A stretch of 64,000 bases of DNA from positions 264,449 to 328,448 of the forward strand of contig NZ_JNNU01000008.1 of assembly GCF_000732195.1 (NCBI RefSeq), read 5' to 3'. Below the pieces are notes generated by a model, which was not told where the DNA came from, made no database searches, and saw only the letters and a list, made by a program, of their open reading frames with translations. Source of the stretch: Neorhizobium vignae (GTDB taxonomy: Bacteria > Pseudomonadota > Alphaproteobacteria > Rhizobiales > Rhizobiaceae). The number at the start of each line of letters is the position of its first letter. Positions within the stretch are counted from its first letter, which is position 1. This document shows positions 50,698 to 58,956 of this stretch, in pieces. Position numbers and translations under genes: made by a program.

Positions 50698-51975
50698 GTG
50701 CCGCGCAGTCATCTCTCGCGTCTTCTAACGGACCGCTCGGGCAACTTTGCCATCACAACGACTATCCTGCTGCCAGTCCTATTCGGGATTGCAGGCGTTG
50801 CTATCGATGTGACACGCGCCATTGACGAGAAGGGCAAGATTCAGGCCGTCGCAGATGCTGCGGCTTTGGCTGTTGCCTCCGCCATGGCTGAGAAGGGCGA
50901 CATGACAGCAGAGGAGGCTGAAAGCCTCGGACTCAAAGCATTCGTCTCCCAGGCACTGGCTGCCGATAGCACCATGAGCGCTCAAGAGCGTGCCGAACAA
51001 GAGAAGAAGCTCAGAGACAGCACGAAGTTTGAAAGCAAAACTACATCGACGAGCAACTCCGACATTTACGATGTCCACATGACCTCAACCTATGACATCC
51101 CGATGAATGGGATGAGCGCCGTCTTCGGTTTTAAGACCTTGTCCGTCGCCATCGATACGAGGGCTTCGAGCGGTCGGCAGGGCAACGCGCTTTCCATGTA
51201 TCTTGCACTCGATGAATCTGGCTCGATGGCTTGGGATACTTCAACAGTGGACCCGGTGACGCCGACCAAGAAGGTCAAGAAGCAGCGCAAGGAGAAGTAC
51301 CCTTGCCCAGGCAACGAGACCCAAACATGCGAACGGGTTGTAGAGGATTGGGTCGATGTTCCCAACTACATCGCCAAGATCGCTTCTCTTAAAGCCGCCG
51401 CGGGCGTCATGTTCGATGAGCTGAAAAAGGCTGATCCAAAATCCGGCCTCATCCGCGTTGGTGCCGATTCCTACGATGACAAGACAAAGGCTGAACAGAC
51501 GATCCAGTGGGGCACGAACGATGTTGCCAAATATGTGAACAAGCTTACGGATAAGCCGGATGGCGGCACTGATGCAAGCGGCGCTCTCACTAATGCCTTG
51601 GCGGCCCTCAAGAGCGCAAACACCACCGAGAAGAGGGCGCACGACGCGAAAAAGAATATATACTTCGAGCGCTTCATCGTCTTCATGACCGATGGTGAGA
51701 TGACCGGCAACAGCGGGGTCTGGAACAAGAAGATCCATGACCAAGTGCTTGCCATTTGTCAGCAGGCAAAGGACGACAAGGATGCTGCCGGTAGTGGCAT
51801 CAAGATCTACACGATTGCCTTCATGGCACCCGAGAAGGGCAAGGAGCTCCTCCAGGCTTGCTCGAGCGGCAAGGACGACTACTACTACGAGCCGAACACT
51901 ATGACTCAGCTAGTGCAGACATTCGGGGAAATCGCCCGCAAAGCCGCAAAGACGGGGACTAGGCTTACTAACTGA
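50698..51975 (+). CDS. TadG-like protein with a von Willebrand A domain
   Basis: GTG 50698 follows CTTGGAGGCTTCTC. The 425-residue protein starts with a TadE/TadG-type anchor: DRSGNFAITTTILLPVLFGIAG, then VADAAALAVASAMAE. After a linker comes a VWA domain whose MIDAS motif is LDESGSMAWD, with T and D residues in GTDASGALTNAL and FMTDGEMTGNSG. TadG proteins belong to Flp/Tad pilus systems, but no other tad gene is in the window, so it is an orphan. An embedded lysine/cysteine loop (VKKQRKEKYPCPGNE) is unusual. Probably anchored in the inner membrane facing the periplasm. Confidence 0.88.
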   Translation: MPRSHLSRLLTDRSGNFAITTTILLPVLFGIAGVAIDVTRAIDEKGKIQAVADAAALAVASAMAEKGDMTAEEAESLGLKAFVSQALAADSTMSAQERAEQEKKLRDSTKFESKTTSTSNSDIYDVHMTSTYDIPMNGMSAVFGFKTLSVAIDTRASSGRQGNALSMYLALDESGSMAWDTSTVDPVTPTKKVKKQRKEKYPCPGNETQTCERVVEDWVDVPNYIAKIASLKAAAGVMFDELKKADPKSGLIRVGADSYDDKTKAEQTIQWGTNDVAKYVNKLTDKPDGGTDASGALTNALAALKSANTTEKRAHDAKKNIYFERFIVFMTDGEMTGNSGVWNKKIHDQVLAICQQAKDDKDAAGSGIKIYTIAFMAPEKGKELLQACSSGKDDYYYEPNTMTQLVQTFGEIARKAAKTGTRLTN

Positions 51976-52042
51976 GGTCGGGCTTTCCCTGTTGGGGCGC
52001 GGCGGTGTGACCGGCGCAAGGTTTCGGCGTAAAACAGCCAGT

Positions 52043-52249
52043 ATGAACATAGAGCTCTCAGCCCTCGAAGAACGGGCCGAAGCCGAAGAGCATCTGGTCG
52101 ACGCGCTCCGCGTTTTGAACCAAGCCATCCGCCGCGTGCATAGAACCGGCCTGTTGGTGCAAGCCGAGATCCTGACGATGCACACAACTCAGGGGAGCGT
52201 GCCCGCTATCAGTCTGGGAAGTCTTGATCGCCAATTCCGCGCAAACTAG
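52043..52249 (+). CDS. small helical hypothetical protein
   Basis: The 68-residue product begins MNIELSALEERAEAEEHLVD and continues ALRVLNQAIRRVHRTGLL, an amphipathic helical protein; the second half is polar. It has coding-like composition and no competing frame. It follows the TadG-like gene by 67 bases. An upstream in-frame start at 51992 is possible but gives a basic extension. Unknown function. Confidence 0.5.
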   Translation: MNIELSALEERAEAEEHLVDALRVLNQAIRRVHRTGLLVQAEILTMHTTQGSVPAISLGSLDRQFRAN

Positions 52250-52560
52250 CAACGCCGATGACGTAAGCCGGGACTAAGGTCCTATAGAGGTTGATTTGCT
52301 TCGCAGGTACAGCATGTCCGCTGCATGGAGAAAATCATCCTCGGTTTAATGCTAATGATCACTGCAGCTTGGACGGCAGGCCTGTTGTCACTTGCCTATT
52401 TCTTCTTGCTTTAAAGCAGATCCGACAGACGAGCGATGTTGGGAGATGTCCAGTTCCGTGACGCACTCGGCGGGCAAGAAGTTTAGATGATCCTTCCTCA
52501 GCCGGGTAAAGCAATCCTTAGTAATGCCCGGATACTATTGGCTCTCCAGGAGGTCGTCTC
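52250..52560. other. accessory intergenic region with a 29-codon ORF and a gene tail
   Basis: It contains a tiny hydrophobic frame at 52325-52414 and, at 52446-52490, a 14-codon frame ending THSAGKKFR that resembles the C-terminus of the cysteine-rich protein at 49802 (THTAGKKVN). The latter may be a worn duplicate. Confidence 0.35.
52325..52414 (+). CDS. possible 29-residue membrane peptide
   Basis: The frame reads MEKIILGLMLMITAAWTAG and continues LLSLAYFFLL: charged start, then almost wholly hydrophobic. Several tiny inner-membrane proteins look like this. There is no strong ribosome site. Given only because nothing else explains this stretch. Confidence 0.25.
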   Translation: MEKIILGLMLMITAAWTAGLLSLAYFFLL

Positions 52561-52782
52561 ATGATTACCGAGCATGTCAGTTTTACACATGGTGAGCCGT
52601 TGCAGCCTGAGGAGCTGGATTTGCTCCAGCGGGTGTTCGATTTAACTTGCACCGAAGTTGGCATTGAAAAGAAGAGCAGGCAGGCGGAAGGACTGGCGGC
52701 GACCCTGCTGAAGCTTTTTCAGAGCGGAATGCGCGATGAAGAGGAGCTCGAATCGGCGGTAGCACAAATCGACTTCATCTGA
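52561..52782 (+). CDS. small conserved hypothetical protein
   Basis: A clear ribosome site (CCAGGAGGTCGTCTC) precedes ATG 52561. The 73-residue protein, with PLQPEELDLLQRVFDLTC and GLAATLLKLFQSGMRDEEEL, is acidic and helical. Similar small proteins occur in many Rhizobium genomes without a named role. Its stop overlaps the start of a degenerate frame. Confidence 0.7.
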   Translation: MITEHVSFTHGEPLQPEELDLLQRVFDLTCTEVGIEKKSRQAEGLAATLLKLFQSGMRDEEELESAVAQIDFI

Positions 52783-52989
52783 TGAAGATATCGCCGCTCA
52801 ATCAAACGCCTCTCGGGAAATGGGCGATTATCCGGGTTCCTTCGCCGATTCCGGTCATGCGCCAGGCATTCCCCCGGCGTCCAGACGCTCGCTCCGCAAA
52901 CTCCAGCAACGGTGTCGTCGATCGCCTCCTGATCATCAGGCGTTGCGCCACGCGCGCCGATCAGCGACGTCCCCACGATCGCCCTAGCC

Positions 52990-53427
52990 GTGCGGGACAG
53001 CTTTCCCTTCGAGTGCGGCCTATTCAGACCCAGCAGCAGCCAAACTCATCGAGCCCGAGAAGGACGGAGACCCATTCTGGGAGGCTTCGACTGGGACGGA
53101 AACGCCTCTTGCGTGGCGGCGGCCCTACGACTGGAACGGATCGGCGACCTCGTCTTCTGCGCCAGCTACGACATTATCGATGTCACCGGGCAACGGCACC
53201 CGACCGCTCCCGCGTTGGAAAAAGTCTTCTGGTATCGGCCTCTGTTCCAGACGGGGCGTGGCCGCGAATACCTGTTGCAACACCGCCGCGACCCCTGCCG
53301 CATCCTGTGGAGCGAGTGGTCTCCCGGCTGGCAGTTCAACGACGCGACGTTCGCGAGGTCGCCTGATGCGTTCGAAAATCCTGATTTGGCGGACGTCTTG
53401 ATCAGCTGCTATCGGCATGAAACGTAG
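52990..53427 (+). pseudogene. alpha/beta-hydrolase remnant (internal fragment)
   Basis: The 145-codon frame matches only the middle of COG0596-type alpha/beta hydrolases: the nucleophile elbow LGGFDWDGNASCVAAAL (with D for the usual aspartate), EKVFWYRPLFQTGRGREYL, LWSEWSPGWQFNDATF, and AFENPDLADVLISCYRHE. The N-terminal third, with the oxyanion HGWP-type motif, and the C-terminal lid-to-histidine part are missing. Upstream codons show no homologous sequence in any frame. It is best read as a decayed gene in the accessory region, unlikely to make an active enzyme. Confidence 0.6.
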
Positions 53428-53515
53428 AAATAGTGGTTGCGGCTCGATTTCCACCTGACTCCATAGTCACGACACGTCAACATAAACTCAGTTGGCAAAA
53501 TGTGGAGGAAGGCTT

Positions 53516-54424
53516 GTGAAAAACCTAAGTCATTTCGATCTCAACGGGTTGATGCTGTTTTACGAAACCGTCAACGCCCGTAGCATCAACAAAGCTTCCC
53601 AGCGGCTGGAGATTCCAAAATCCACGATAAGCCGTCGATTGCGGAGCCTTGAGGAACATTTCAACTCAGCATTATTAAAACGCGGATCACAGTCTCTGGG
53701 TCTCACGGAGAGCGGTCAGGCGCTGTTTCGGCGATGTGAGATCATTGCCGAAGAACTGGAGAAAGCCGATCTTCAAACGTCCCGGATTCAGCATGAGCTT
53801 TCTGGCGTTCTCCGGGTCAGCATGCCGACCTTTTTCGTCGAATGGGTTTCCGAGGCAATTGCGGATTTTGCGCGTATCCACCCTGCCGTCTGCCTCGAAA
53901 TCGAGGCGCATAATCGCCATGTCAATGTTGCTGACGAGCCGTTCGACGTCGCGATCCACTTCGGGAAACCAGCGGAGACGTTCAATCCGACCCGCAATCT
54001 GATCGAGCTGCCTCGCAGCTTCTACGCCGCACCCGAATACGTTGCAAACCATGGTTCACCGCTGAGATATCTCGATCTGTCGTCTCACCAATTGATAGTC
54101 CATCAATTTCAGGTGCGAGATAGGGTGTTCCCCTGGTTGGCGGGGCACGGAGAATCCACGGCCCAAGTAGTGCCCCGCGCGGTTGCCAACAACGCGATCA
54201 TGGTTCGCGATTTTGTTGTTCGCGGGCTCGGGATTGGCCTCATGCCTGACATCATGTGTCAACAATCCGTTAAAGCGGGAGACCTCACGCGGCTCGAACT
54301 CGACTGGGAGTGCCCGCCGTTACTGACATCAGCAACTTACCTGGCTCGCGACTATGCCCCGAGGAAGATTAGGGCGTTTATAGACTACCTCGCCGAGAGC
54401 CTCCATAAGCGGGTTGGCATCTGA
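53516..54424 (+). CDS. LysR-type transcriptional regulator
   Basis: GTG 53516 follows TGGAGGAAGGCTT, which settles the start. The 302-residue protein has the LysR HTH (MLFYETVNARSINKASQRL, IPKSTISRRLRSLEEHF) and an effector domain with SGVLRVSMPTFFVEWV and FVVRGLGIGLMPDIM. It lies 199 bases upstream of a solute receptor, an acyl-CoA ligase and an HCCA isomerase in the same direction, which it probably controls. The HTH resembles GcvA/DsdC types; the inducer is unknown. Confidence 0.92.
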   Translation: MKNLSHFDLNGLMLFYETVNARSINKASQRLEIPKSTISRRLRSLEEHFNSALLKRGSQSLGLTESGQALFRRCEIIAEELEKADLQTSRIQHELSGVLRVSMPTFFVEWVSEAIADFARIHPAVCLEIEAHNRHVNVADEPFDVAIHFGKPAETFNPTRNLIELPRSFYAAPEYVANHGSPLRYLDLSSHQLIVHQFQVRDRVFPWLAGHGESTAQVVPRAVANNAIMVRDFVVRGLGIGLMPDIMCQQSVKAGDLTRLELDWECPPLLTSATYLARDYAPRKIRAFIDYLAESLHKRVGI

Positions 54425-54623
54425 AATCGCCTTTGGCGTCTGTTCCAAATCTGGTACCCCCCTTTCCAGAACCAGCCCCTGGCGAGCCACCGTGTGATCG
54501 TTAAGCTCGCGGGCACGGCAACGTGATCGAGCGGGAGGCTCAATCGCTGCCGAGGACGAAGCCCATGGCCGCGCTTGACGCGCCGATGGGAAATTGCTGG
54601 AAACAGAGCAAGGGAGGAAGACC

Positions 54624-55592
54624 ATGCTTCTACGTCGAATTTTCCTGGCGCTATCACTTGCGGGAATGACATCCGCAGCCGCGTTTGCGCAGCAGGCCGC
54701 CTTTCCAAGTAACACGATCACCTTGGTTACCGGATTTCCAGCCGGATCGGGTTCCGACATCCTGGTTCGATATTTCGGCAAGGAACTCCAGTCACTTTCG
54801 AAACAGACTGTCATCGTCGAGAACAAGGCAGGGGCAGCTGGAAACATCGCAGCAGAGTATGTCGCGAGATCCAAGCCGGACGGATACAACATCTACGTTC
54901 ATGCAGCCAGCTCCGTTGCGGCCAACATGCACCTGTTCAAGAAGCCGCCGATCGACGTGGCGAAAGACCTCCAGATCGCCGCAACCATCAACCAGCAGGC
55001 TTTCATGTTGATCGTTCCGGTCGCTAGCCCTTACAAGAACGTGGCCGAGCTTGTGAACGGGATGAAGGGAAAAGGCGACAAGGGGAGTTATGCCCAGTCC
55101 AATACGACAGGACGGGTCATGGGTCGAATGTTCACCGATGCGACGAAACTCCAGACTGTCGCGATCTCCTACAAGACCGACACCGATATACTCAACGACC
55201 TTCAAAGTGGCGCCATCGATTTCGCGATGATGAACCCTGTTTTCGCATTGGCGCAGGCCCGTGAAGGACGGGCCCGCATCCTCGCGGTCAGTACGCCCGA
55301 GCGGATCAAAGCTGCTCCGGACTATCCCACGTTCGCAGAAGTAGGGATACCCGATCTCGTGATGCTGAGCTGGTTTGCCGCCATGGTGCCCGCGGCGACT
55401 CCCAAGCCCGTCATCGATCAGATCAATGCCTACTTCAGGGAAATCCTGGCTAAATCCGAGACCGTCAAGTTTCTGACGGAAAATGGCGGCGATCCATTCA
55501 TAAGCAGCCCTCAAGCAGGCCAGGAGCTTTTGGTCAAACAGGTCGACGACTGGGCGCGTTACGTGAAGATGGCAGGTATCGAGCCGCAATGA
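54624..55592 (+). CDS. Bug/TctC-type tricarboxylate transporter receptor
   Basis: ATG 54624 follows AGGGAGGAAGACC. The 322-residue protein has a signal peptide (MLLRRIFLALSLAGMTSA) and Bug signatures: TLVTGFPAGSGSDILVR, VENKAGAAGNIAAEYVAR, a ligand-pinching loop, and YPTFAEVGIPDLVMLSWF. Such receptors bind carboxylates in the periplasm and pass them to TctAB permeases, which are absent here. It starts an operon with a CoA ligase and an isomerase, which suggests an aromatic or dicarboxylic acid ligand. Confidence 0.93.
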   Translation: MLLRRIFLALSLAGMTSAAAFAQQAAFPSNTITLVTGFPAGSGSDILVRYFGKELQSLSKQTVIVENKAGAAGNIAAEYVARSKPDGYNIYVHAASSVAANMHLFKKPPIDVAKDLQIAATINQQAFMLIVPVASPYKNVAELVNGMKGKGDKGSYAQSNTTGRVMGRMFTDATKLQTVAISYKTDTDILNDLQSGAIDFAMMNPVFALAQAREGRARILAVSTPERIKAAPDYPTFAEVGIPDLVMLSWFAAMVPAATPKPVIDQINAYFREILAKSETVKFLTENGGDPFISSPQAGQELLVKQVDDWARYVKMAGIEPQ

Positions 55593-55605
55593 TCACAATA
55601 GAACA

Positions 55606-57216
55606 ATGAGGCCGGGGCCATTGTGCATGAACGACGATCTCCCGCTTTCGCCTTTCGGCCGGATGGATGTGGCCTCGCTGTTGCGGGAGCGGGCGGCAAC
55701 TATACCTAATCACCGGATGCTGGTTTGGGTACCGGGTGAGGGTCCTGAGATAACCTGGACTTACGCTTCGTTCGCCGAGGAGACCGCCCGTATCGCGGGT
55801 GGTCTGGCCGCACGTGGGATACGAAAAGGGGACCGGATACTTGTCCACCTGGAAAACTGCCCGGAGGCCCTGCTCGCCCGTTTCGCATGCGCCTGGCTTG
55901 GTGCAATCTGTGTTGCCACCAACGCAATGGCCGCAGGACCAGAATTGGCAAGCCTTGCCGAAACGGCGGCTCCTCGGGCCGCGATCACGCAGCCCAAGCT
56001 CGCGGATCTTGTCTCCACTCATGTCCCGGATCTTGAATGGATCGCTGTAACCGAGACAGATGCGGGCGTCCCCCCTCTCGCGGGCACCAAGCCCGAACGT
56101 GCCCAGGCGTTCTCCAACCTGCAATCGACGCCATTCGCGCAAAGGTCTCCTGAACCGCTTGCTCCGGCACTGATATTGTTTACGACCGGAACAACCGCCC
56201 GCGCGAAAGCCGTTTTGTGGACCCACGAGAACTTTCTTTGGGCCTCCTGCGTTGGCGCGCAGCAGCAAGGGTTTCGCCCGGACGATGTGGTTCAGCTATT
56301 CCTGCCACTCTACCACGTCGTCGGTTTCTCTTGGACGTACCTTCCGATCCTTTGGGTAGGTGGCACTGCCGTTTTGCAGGCGCGGTTTTCTGCGAGCCGA
56401 TTCTGGCCGATCGCCCAGAAACATCGCTCGACAATTGCCGCCCACGTGCCGTTCACGATGGGAGCCTTGCAACACCAGGAAAAGCCGGAAGCACATTTTT
56501 TCCGAATGTGGATCGCCAACCGCCAGATTCCCGAAGTGCAGCGCAGATACGGGATCGAAAAAATTTCGTCGGCCTGGGGTATGACGGAGATGATCTCGCA
56601 GCCGATCATCGGGGGTAACACATTCGCTTCCCTTTTACCCAACTCGATCGGGCGGCCGTCGATCGGGTACCGGATAGCGATCGTCGACCAGGATGGCTCG
56701 GCGGTGAAACCGGGTGGCGAGGGTGAACTGCTTGTGGGCGGCGTGCGTGGCCGCTCGCTGTTCAATGAGTATTTCGGAGACGAGCGGGCGACAGCGGACG
56801 CCTTCAACGACCGCGGCATGTTCAAGACCGGTGACAAGGTCCGACTGCTCGACGATGGAAGCATCGTCTTCGTCGACCGCTTGAAGGATGTCATCAAGGT
56901 CGGTGGCGAAGGCGTCTCGGCAAGCGAAGTGGAAGCCGTCATCCAAAAGGTCGAGGGCGTTGCGGAGGTCGCGGTGGTCGGCATGCCCGATCCCCTTCGC
57001 AGCGAAGTGCCGGTCGCTTTTGTCGTCCTCGAGCCCGGACATGGAGAGGACATCGCCGACGTGATCGTCCGGCAATGCCAGCAATCGCTTGCCAAATTCA
57101 AGGTCCCGCAGGAGGTTCGGTTTCTCAAGGAATTGCCAAAGGTCGGCTTCGGCAAGATTTCGAAAGCACGGCTTAGGGCTTTTGCCACCGAGCCCTCAGG
57201 ACGCCTAGCCCGATGA
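55606..57216 (+). CDS. adenylate-forming acyl-CoA synthetase/ligase
   Basis: A 536-residue (or 529 from ATG 55627) class I adenylating enzyme. The A3 loop reads LILFTTGTTARAKAVLWTHEN, slightly diverged from TSGTTGxPKG. A5 is SAWGMTEMISQPI, A7 FKTGDKVRLLDDG, A8 FVDRLKDVIKVGGEGV and A10 FGKISKARLRAF with the catalytic lysine. It would activate a carboxylic acid with ATP and CoA. Thirteen bases separate it from the solute receptor and its end overlaps the isomerase by four bases. The likely substrate is the acid taken up by the operon. Confidence 0.92.
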   Translation: MRPGPLCMNDDLPLSPFGRMDVASLLRERAATIPNHRMLVWVPGEGPEITWTYASFAEETARIAGGLAARGIRKGDRILVHLENCPEALLARFACAWLGAICVATNAMAAGPELASLAETAAPRAAITQPKLADLVSTHVPDLEWIAVTETDAGVPPLAGTKPERAQAFSNLQSTPFAQRSPEPLAPALILFTTGTTARAKAVLWTHENFLWASCVGAQQQGFRPDDVVQLFLPLYHVVGFSWTYLPILWVGGTAVLQARFSASRFWPIAQKHRSTIAAHVPFTMGALQHQEKPEAHFFRMWIANRQIPEVQRRYGIEKISSAWGMTEMISQPIIGGNTFASLLPNSIGRPSIGYRIAIVDQDGSAVKPGGEGELLVGGVRGRSLFNEYFGDERATADAFNDRGMFKTGDKVRLLDDGSIVFVDRLKDVIKVGGEGVSASEVEAVIQKVEGVAEVAVVGMPDPLRSEVPVAFVVLEPGHGEDIADVIVRQCQQSLAKFKVPQEVRFLKELPKVGFGKISKARLRAFATEPSGRLAR

Positions 57217-57866
57217 CAAATCGCGGCTTCGACTTTTACTTCGATCCGATTTCCCCGTTTTCTTACCTCGCAACGACGCAAATCGACAGGATCGCCGGAA
57301 AACATCACCGCACCGCGCATTGGCATCCTGTGCTCGTCGGAGTGACAATAACGAAAGTCATGGGGCTGAAACCGATACCCGAAACGCCGCTGAAATCCGG
57401 TTATTCGTGGATGGATGCCGAACGGCAGGCAGCCATGCTTGACGTTCCGCTGCGCCGGCACGGCCTCAAGAACATAAACTCTCTCGCGGTATGCCGCGCA
57501 TATCTTTGGCTGAGAGATCGAGAACCCCAAATGGCTCAACAGTTTGTGCGGCACGCCTCTGCCGCTTTATGGGTGGACGGTAGGGATATAACACCGCCGG
57601 AGTTCGCCGTTAGCGAAGCTGCCGCGTTGGGCGCAGATGCAAACCAACTGCAACTGGCGTTACGCAGCCCAGAGATCAAGGAAATGCTAGCAAGAGAAGT
57701 CGATGCGGCTATCGCGCGAGGCGTATTCGGCGTCCCGTTTTTCTTTGTCGACGGTGAAGCGTTATGGGGCTGCGATCGGCTTTGGATGCTCGATTTCAGA
57801 CTCGCACACGGCCGTTGGCCGACGAAGCTGGACTGGGAGAAGATGATCGATTCGACTTCTCTGTGA
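57213..57866 (+). CDS. 2-hydroxychromene-2-carboxylate isomerase family (DsbA-fold)
   Basis: The 217-residue protein has the HCCA isomerase/kappa-GST pattern: FDFYFDPISPFSYLATTQ with the active serine, HWHPVLVGVTITKVMGLKP, FGVPFFFVDGEALWGCDRLWMLD. In naphthalene breakdown HCCA isomerase uses glutathione to open a chromene. Many paralogues serve other aromatic or haloaromatic routes. The four-base overlap with the CoA ligase gene shows they are co-translated. Lacks the CxxC of DsbA, as expected. Confidence 0.92.
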   Translation: MTNRGFDFYFDPISPFSYLATTQIDRIAGKHHRTAHWHPVLVGVTITKVMGLKPIPETPLKSGYSWMDAERQAAMLDVPLRRHGLKNINSLAVCRAYLWLRDREPQMAQQFVRHASAALWVDGRDITPPEFAVSEAAALGADANQLQLALRSPEIKEMLAREVDAAIARGVFGVPFFFVDGEALWGCDRLWMLDFRLAHGRWPTKLDWEKMIDSTSL

Positions 57867-57929
57867 TGACATCAACCATGCCGAGTGCCTGCACCAGATC
57901 CGCACTTCCCGTCACCACCTTCTTTCGTC

Positions 57930-58145
57930 GACCTAAATGCTCGAGCGCGCGCTCCTGCTCCGCTGTACGGTATAGCTTAACAACGCAGATTGCATCGTCA
58001 GGCGCTAGAGCGGGCGGCCGACTTTGTCCGGTCGCGAAAATTATGGAAAGCCGCGGCTTCAATGCGCGGGAAGTGTTAGCCAGTTGCGACCCATCCATGT
58101 CGGAAGACCCCGGTCGGTCATCAAGACGTCTATCCGATTTGAAGG
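57930..58145 (-). pseudogene. response-regulator receiver-domain remnant with frameshift
   Basis: On the minus strand the segment ending near 58103 reads SNRIDVLMTDRGLP, with the phospho-accepting aspartate. After one missing base near 58099-58103 the next frame continues MDGSQLANTSRALKPRLSIIFATG and then VVKLYRTAEQERALEHL. This is the second half of a receiver domain in which the usual KP has become KL. The first beta strand and acidic pocket are absent, and the segment after ALEHL has no homology. The FATG pattern is the same as in REC2 of the hybrid kinase at 31742. A relic of a two-component gene. Confidence 0.6.
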
Positions 58146-58249
58146 ACTTGCCGATTGGTGGGGCGACGCTACGTCTGCTCTACCCCGGACACTCCAGAGT
58201 TCCGGCGATCTCGGCTCGTCGACCGGCGAGCCTTTTTATTGGGGGGAAC

Positions 58250-58501
58250 ATGAACGCATTTTTGTCGCTTCTTCGGTCGATGGTGGAAAACCTCCCGGAA
58301 CAGACACCATCAGCTAGAGCGACTGTTTACAGCCGCGCCCGCGACAGAATGGTTCGGCATCTAGAGAAGGCCGACCCGCCACTCTCTGGGGAACAAATCG
58401 AGAAACAAGTGGTGAAAATGCGTGACGCGATCGTTCTGATCGAGCAAGACTACGCCGGTAATGGCTATCCAGCAGAAAGCAGAAAAAAGCCGATTCCGTA
58501 A
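58250..58501 (+). CDS. small conserved hypothetical protein
   Basis: ATG 58250 follows a GGGGGGAAC ribosome site. The 83-residue protein contains TPSARATVYSRARDRMVRHLE, then GEQIEKQVVKMRDAIVLIEQDY, a helical pattern seen in small alphaproteobacterial proteins with an AR-x-YxxAR motif. It has coding-like composition and no gene opposite. Function unknown. Confidence 0.65.
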   Translation: MNAFLSLLRSMVENLPEQTPSARATVYSRARDRMVRHLEKADPPLSGEQIEKQVVKMRDAIVLIEQDYAGNGYPAESRKKPIP

Positions 58502-58662
58502 ACGGACATCGCGAAAGTTCCAATAACATCAATTAAGTTGATATCCTGAGCCCCGCGTCGTCGAGATGAGCAAAATCGGCGATGGCTTAGCGAATCATTC
58601 GAGTCACCATAGAAGGATGCCTGATATGATATCGGGAACCCGAGATATGGTGCAGAGGACAT

Positions 58663-58956
58663 ATGACGACGGAATTCGCGTTCAATTTTATAAAGGCATC
58701 CGCGCTCCTTGATCTCATGGCTCATCCCGCCCGTTTGCGTGTCCTTGAATTGATCAGTGAAAAAGAGTGGGATGTGGGCTCGCTCGCGATAGCCGTCAAT
58801 ATCAGTCAATCCGCATTATCTCAGCACCTCAAGAAACTTCGGGATGCAAAGCTTGTCGAAACGCGGCGAGAGCGCCAGACGGTGATGTACTTTTGTCGCG
58901 AAGAGGCGGTCGGAAAAATCCTAGAAACCCTTCGGGCCATAACCGTCCTTAGGTAA
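58663..58956 (+). CDS. ArsR-family regulator, NolR-like
   Basis: A 97-residue winged helix protein. The core ALLDLMAHPARLRVLELI, SLAIAVNISQSALSQHLKKLRDAKLVETRRERQT (cited in part) and VMYFCREEAVGKILETL resembles the rhizobial nodulation repressor NolR. No metal-site cysteine pair is present, so it is not a typical arsenic or zinc sensor. ATG 58663 lies in GAGGACATATG. It stands alone in an accessory stretch, and no nod genes are in the window. It may be an orphan NolR paralogue. Confidence 0.85.
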   Translation: MTTEFAFNFIKASALLDLMAHPARLRVLELISEKEWDVGSLAIAVNISQSALSQHLKKLRDAKLVETRRERQTVMYFCREEAVGKILETLRAITVLR

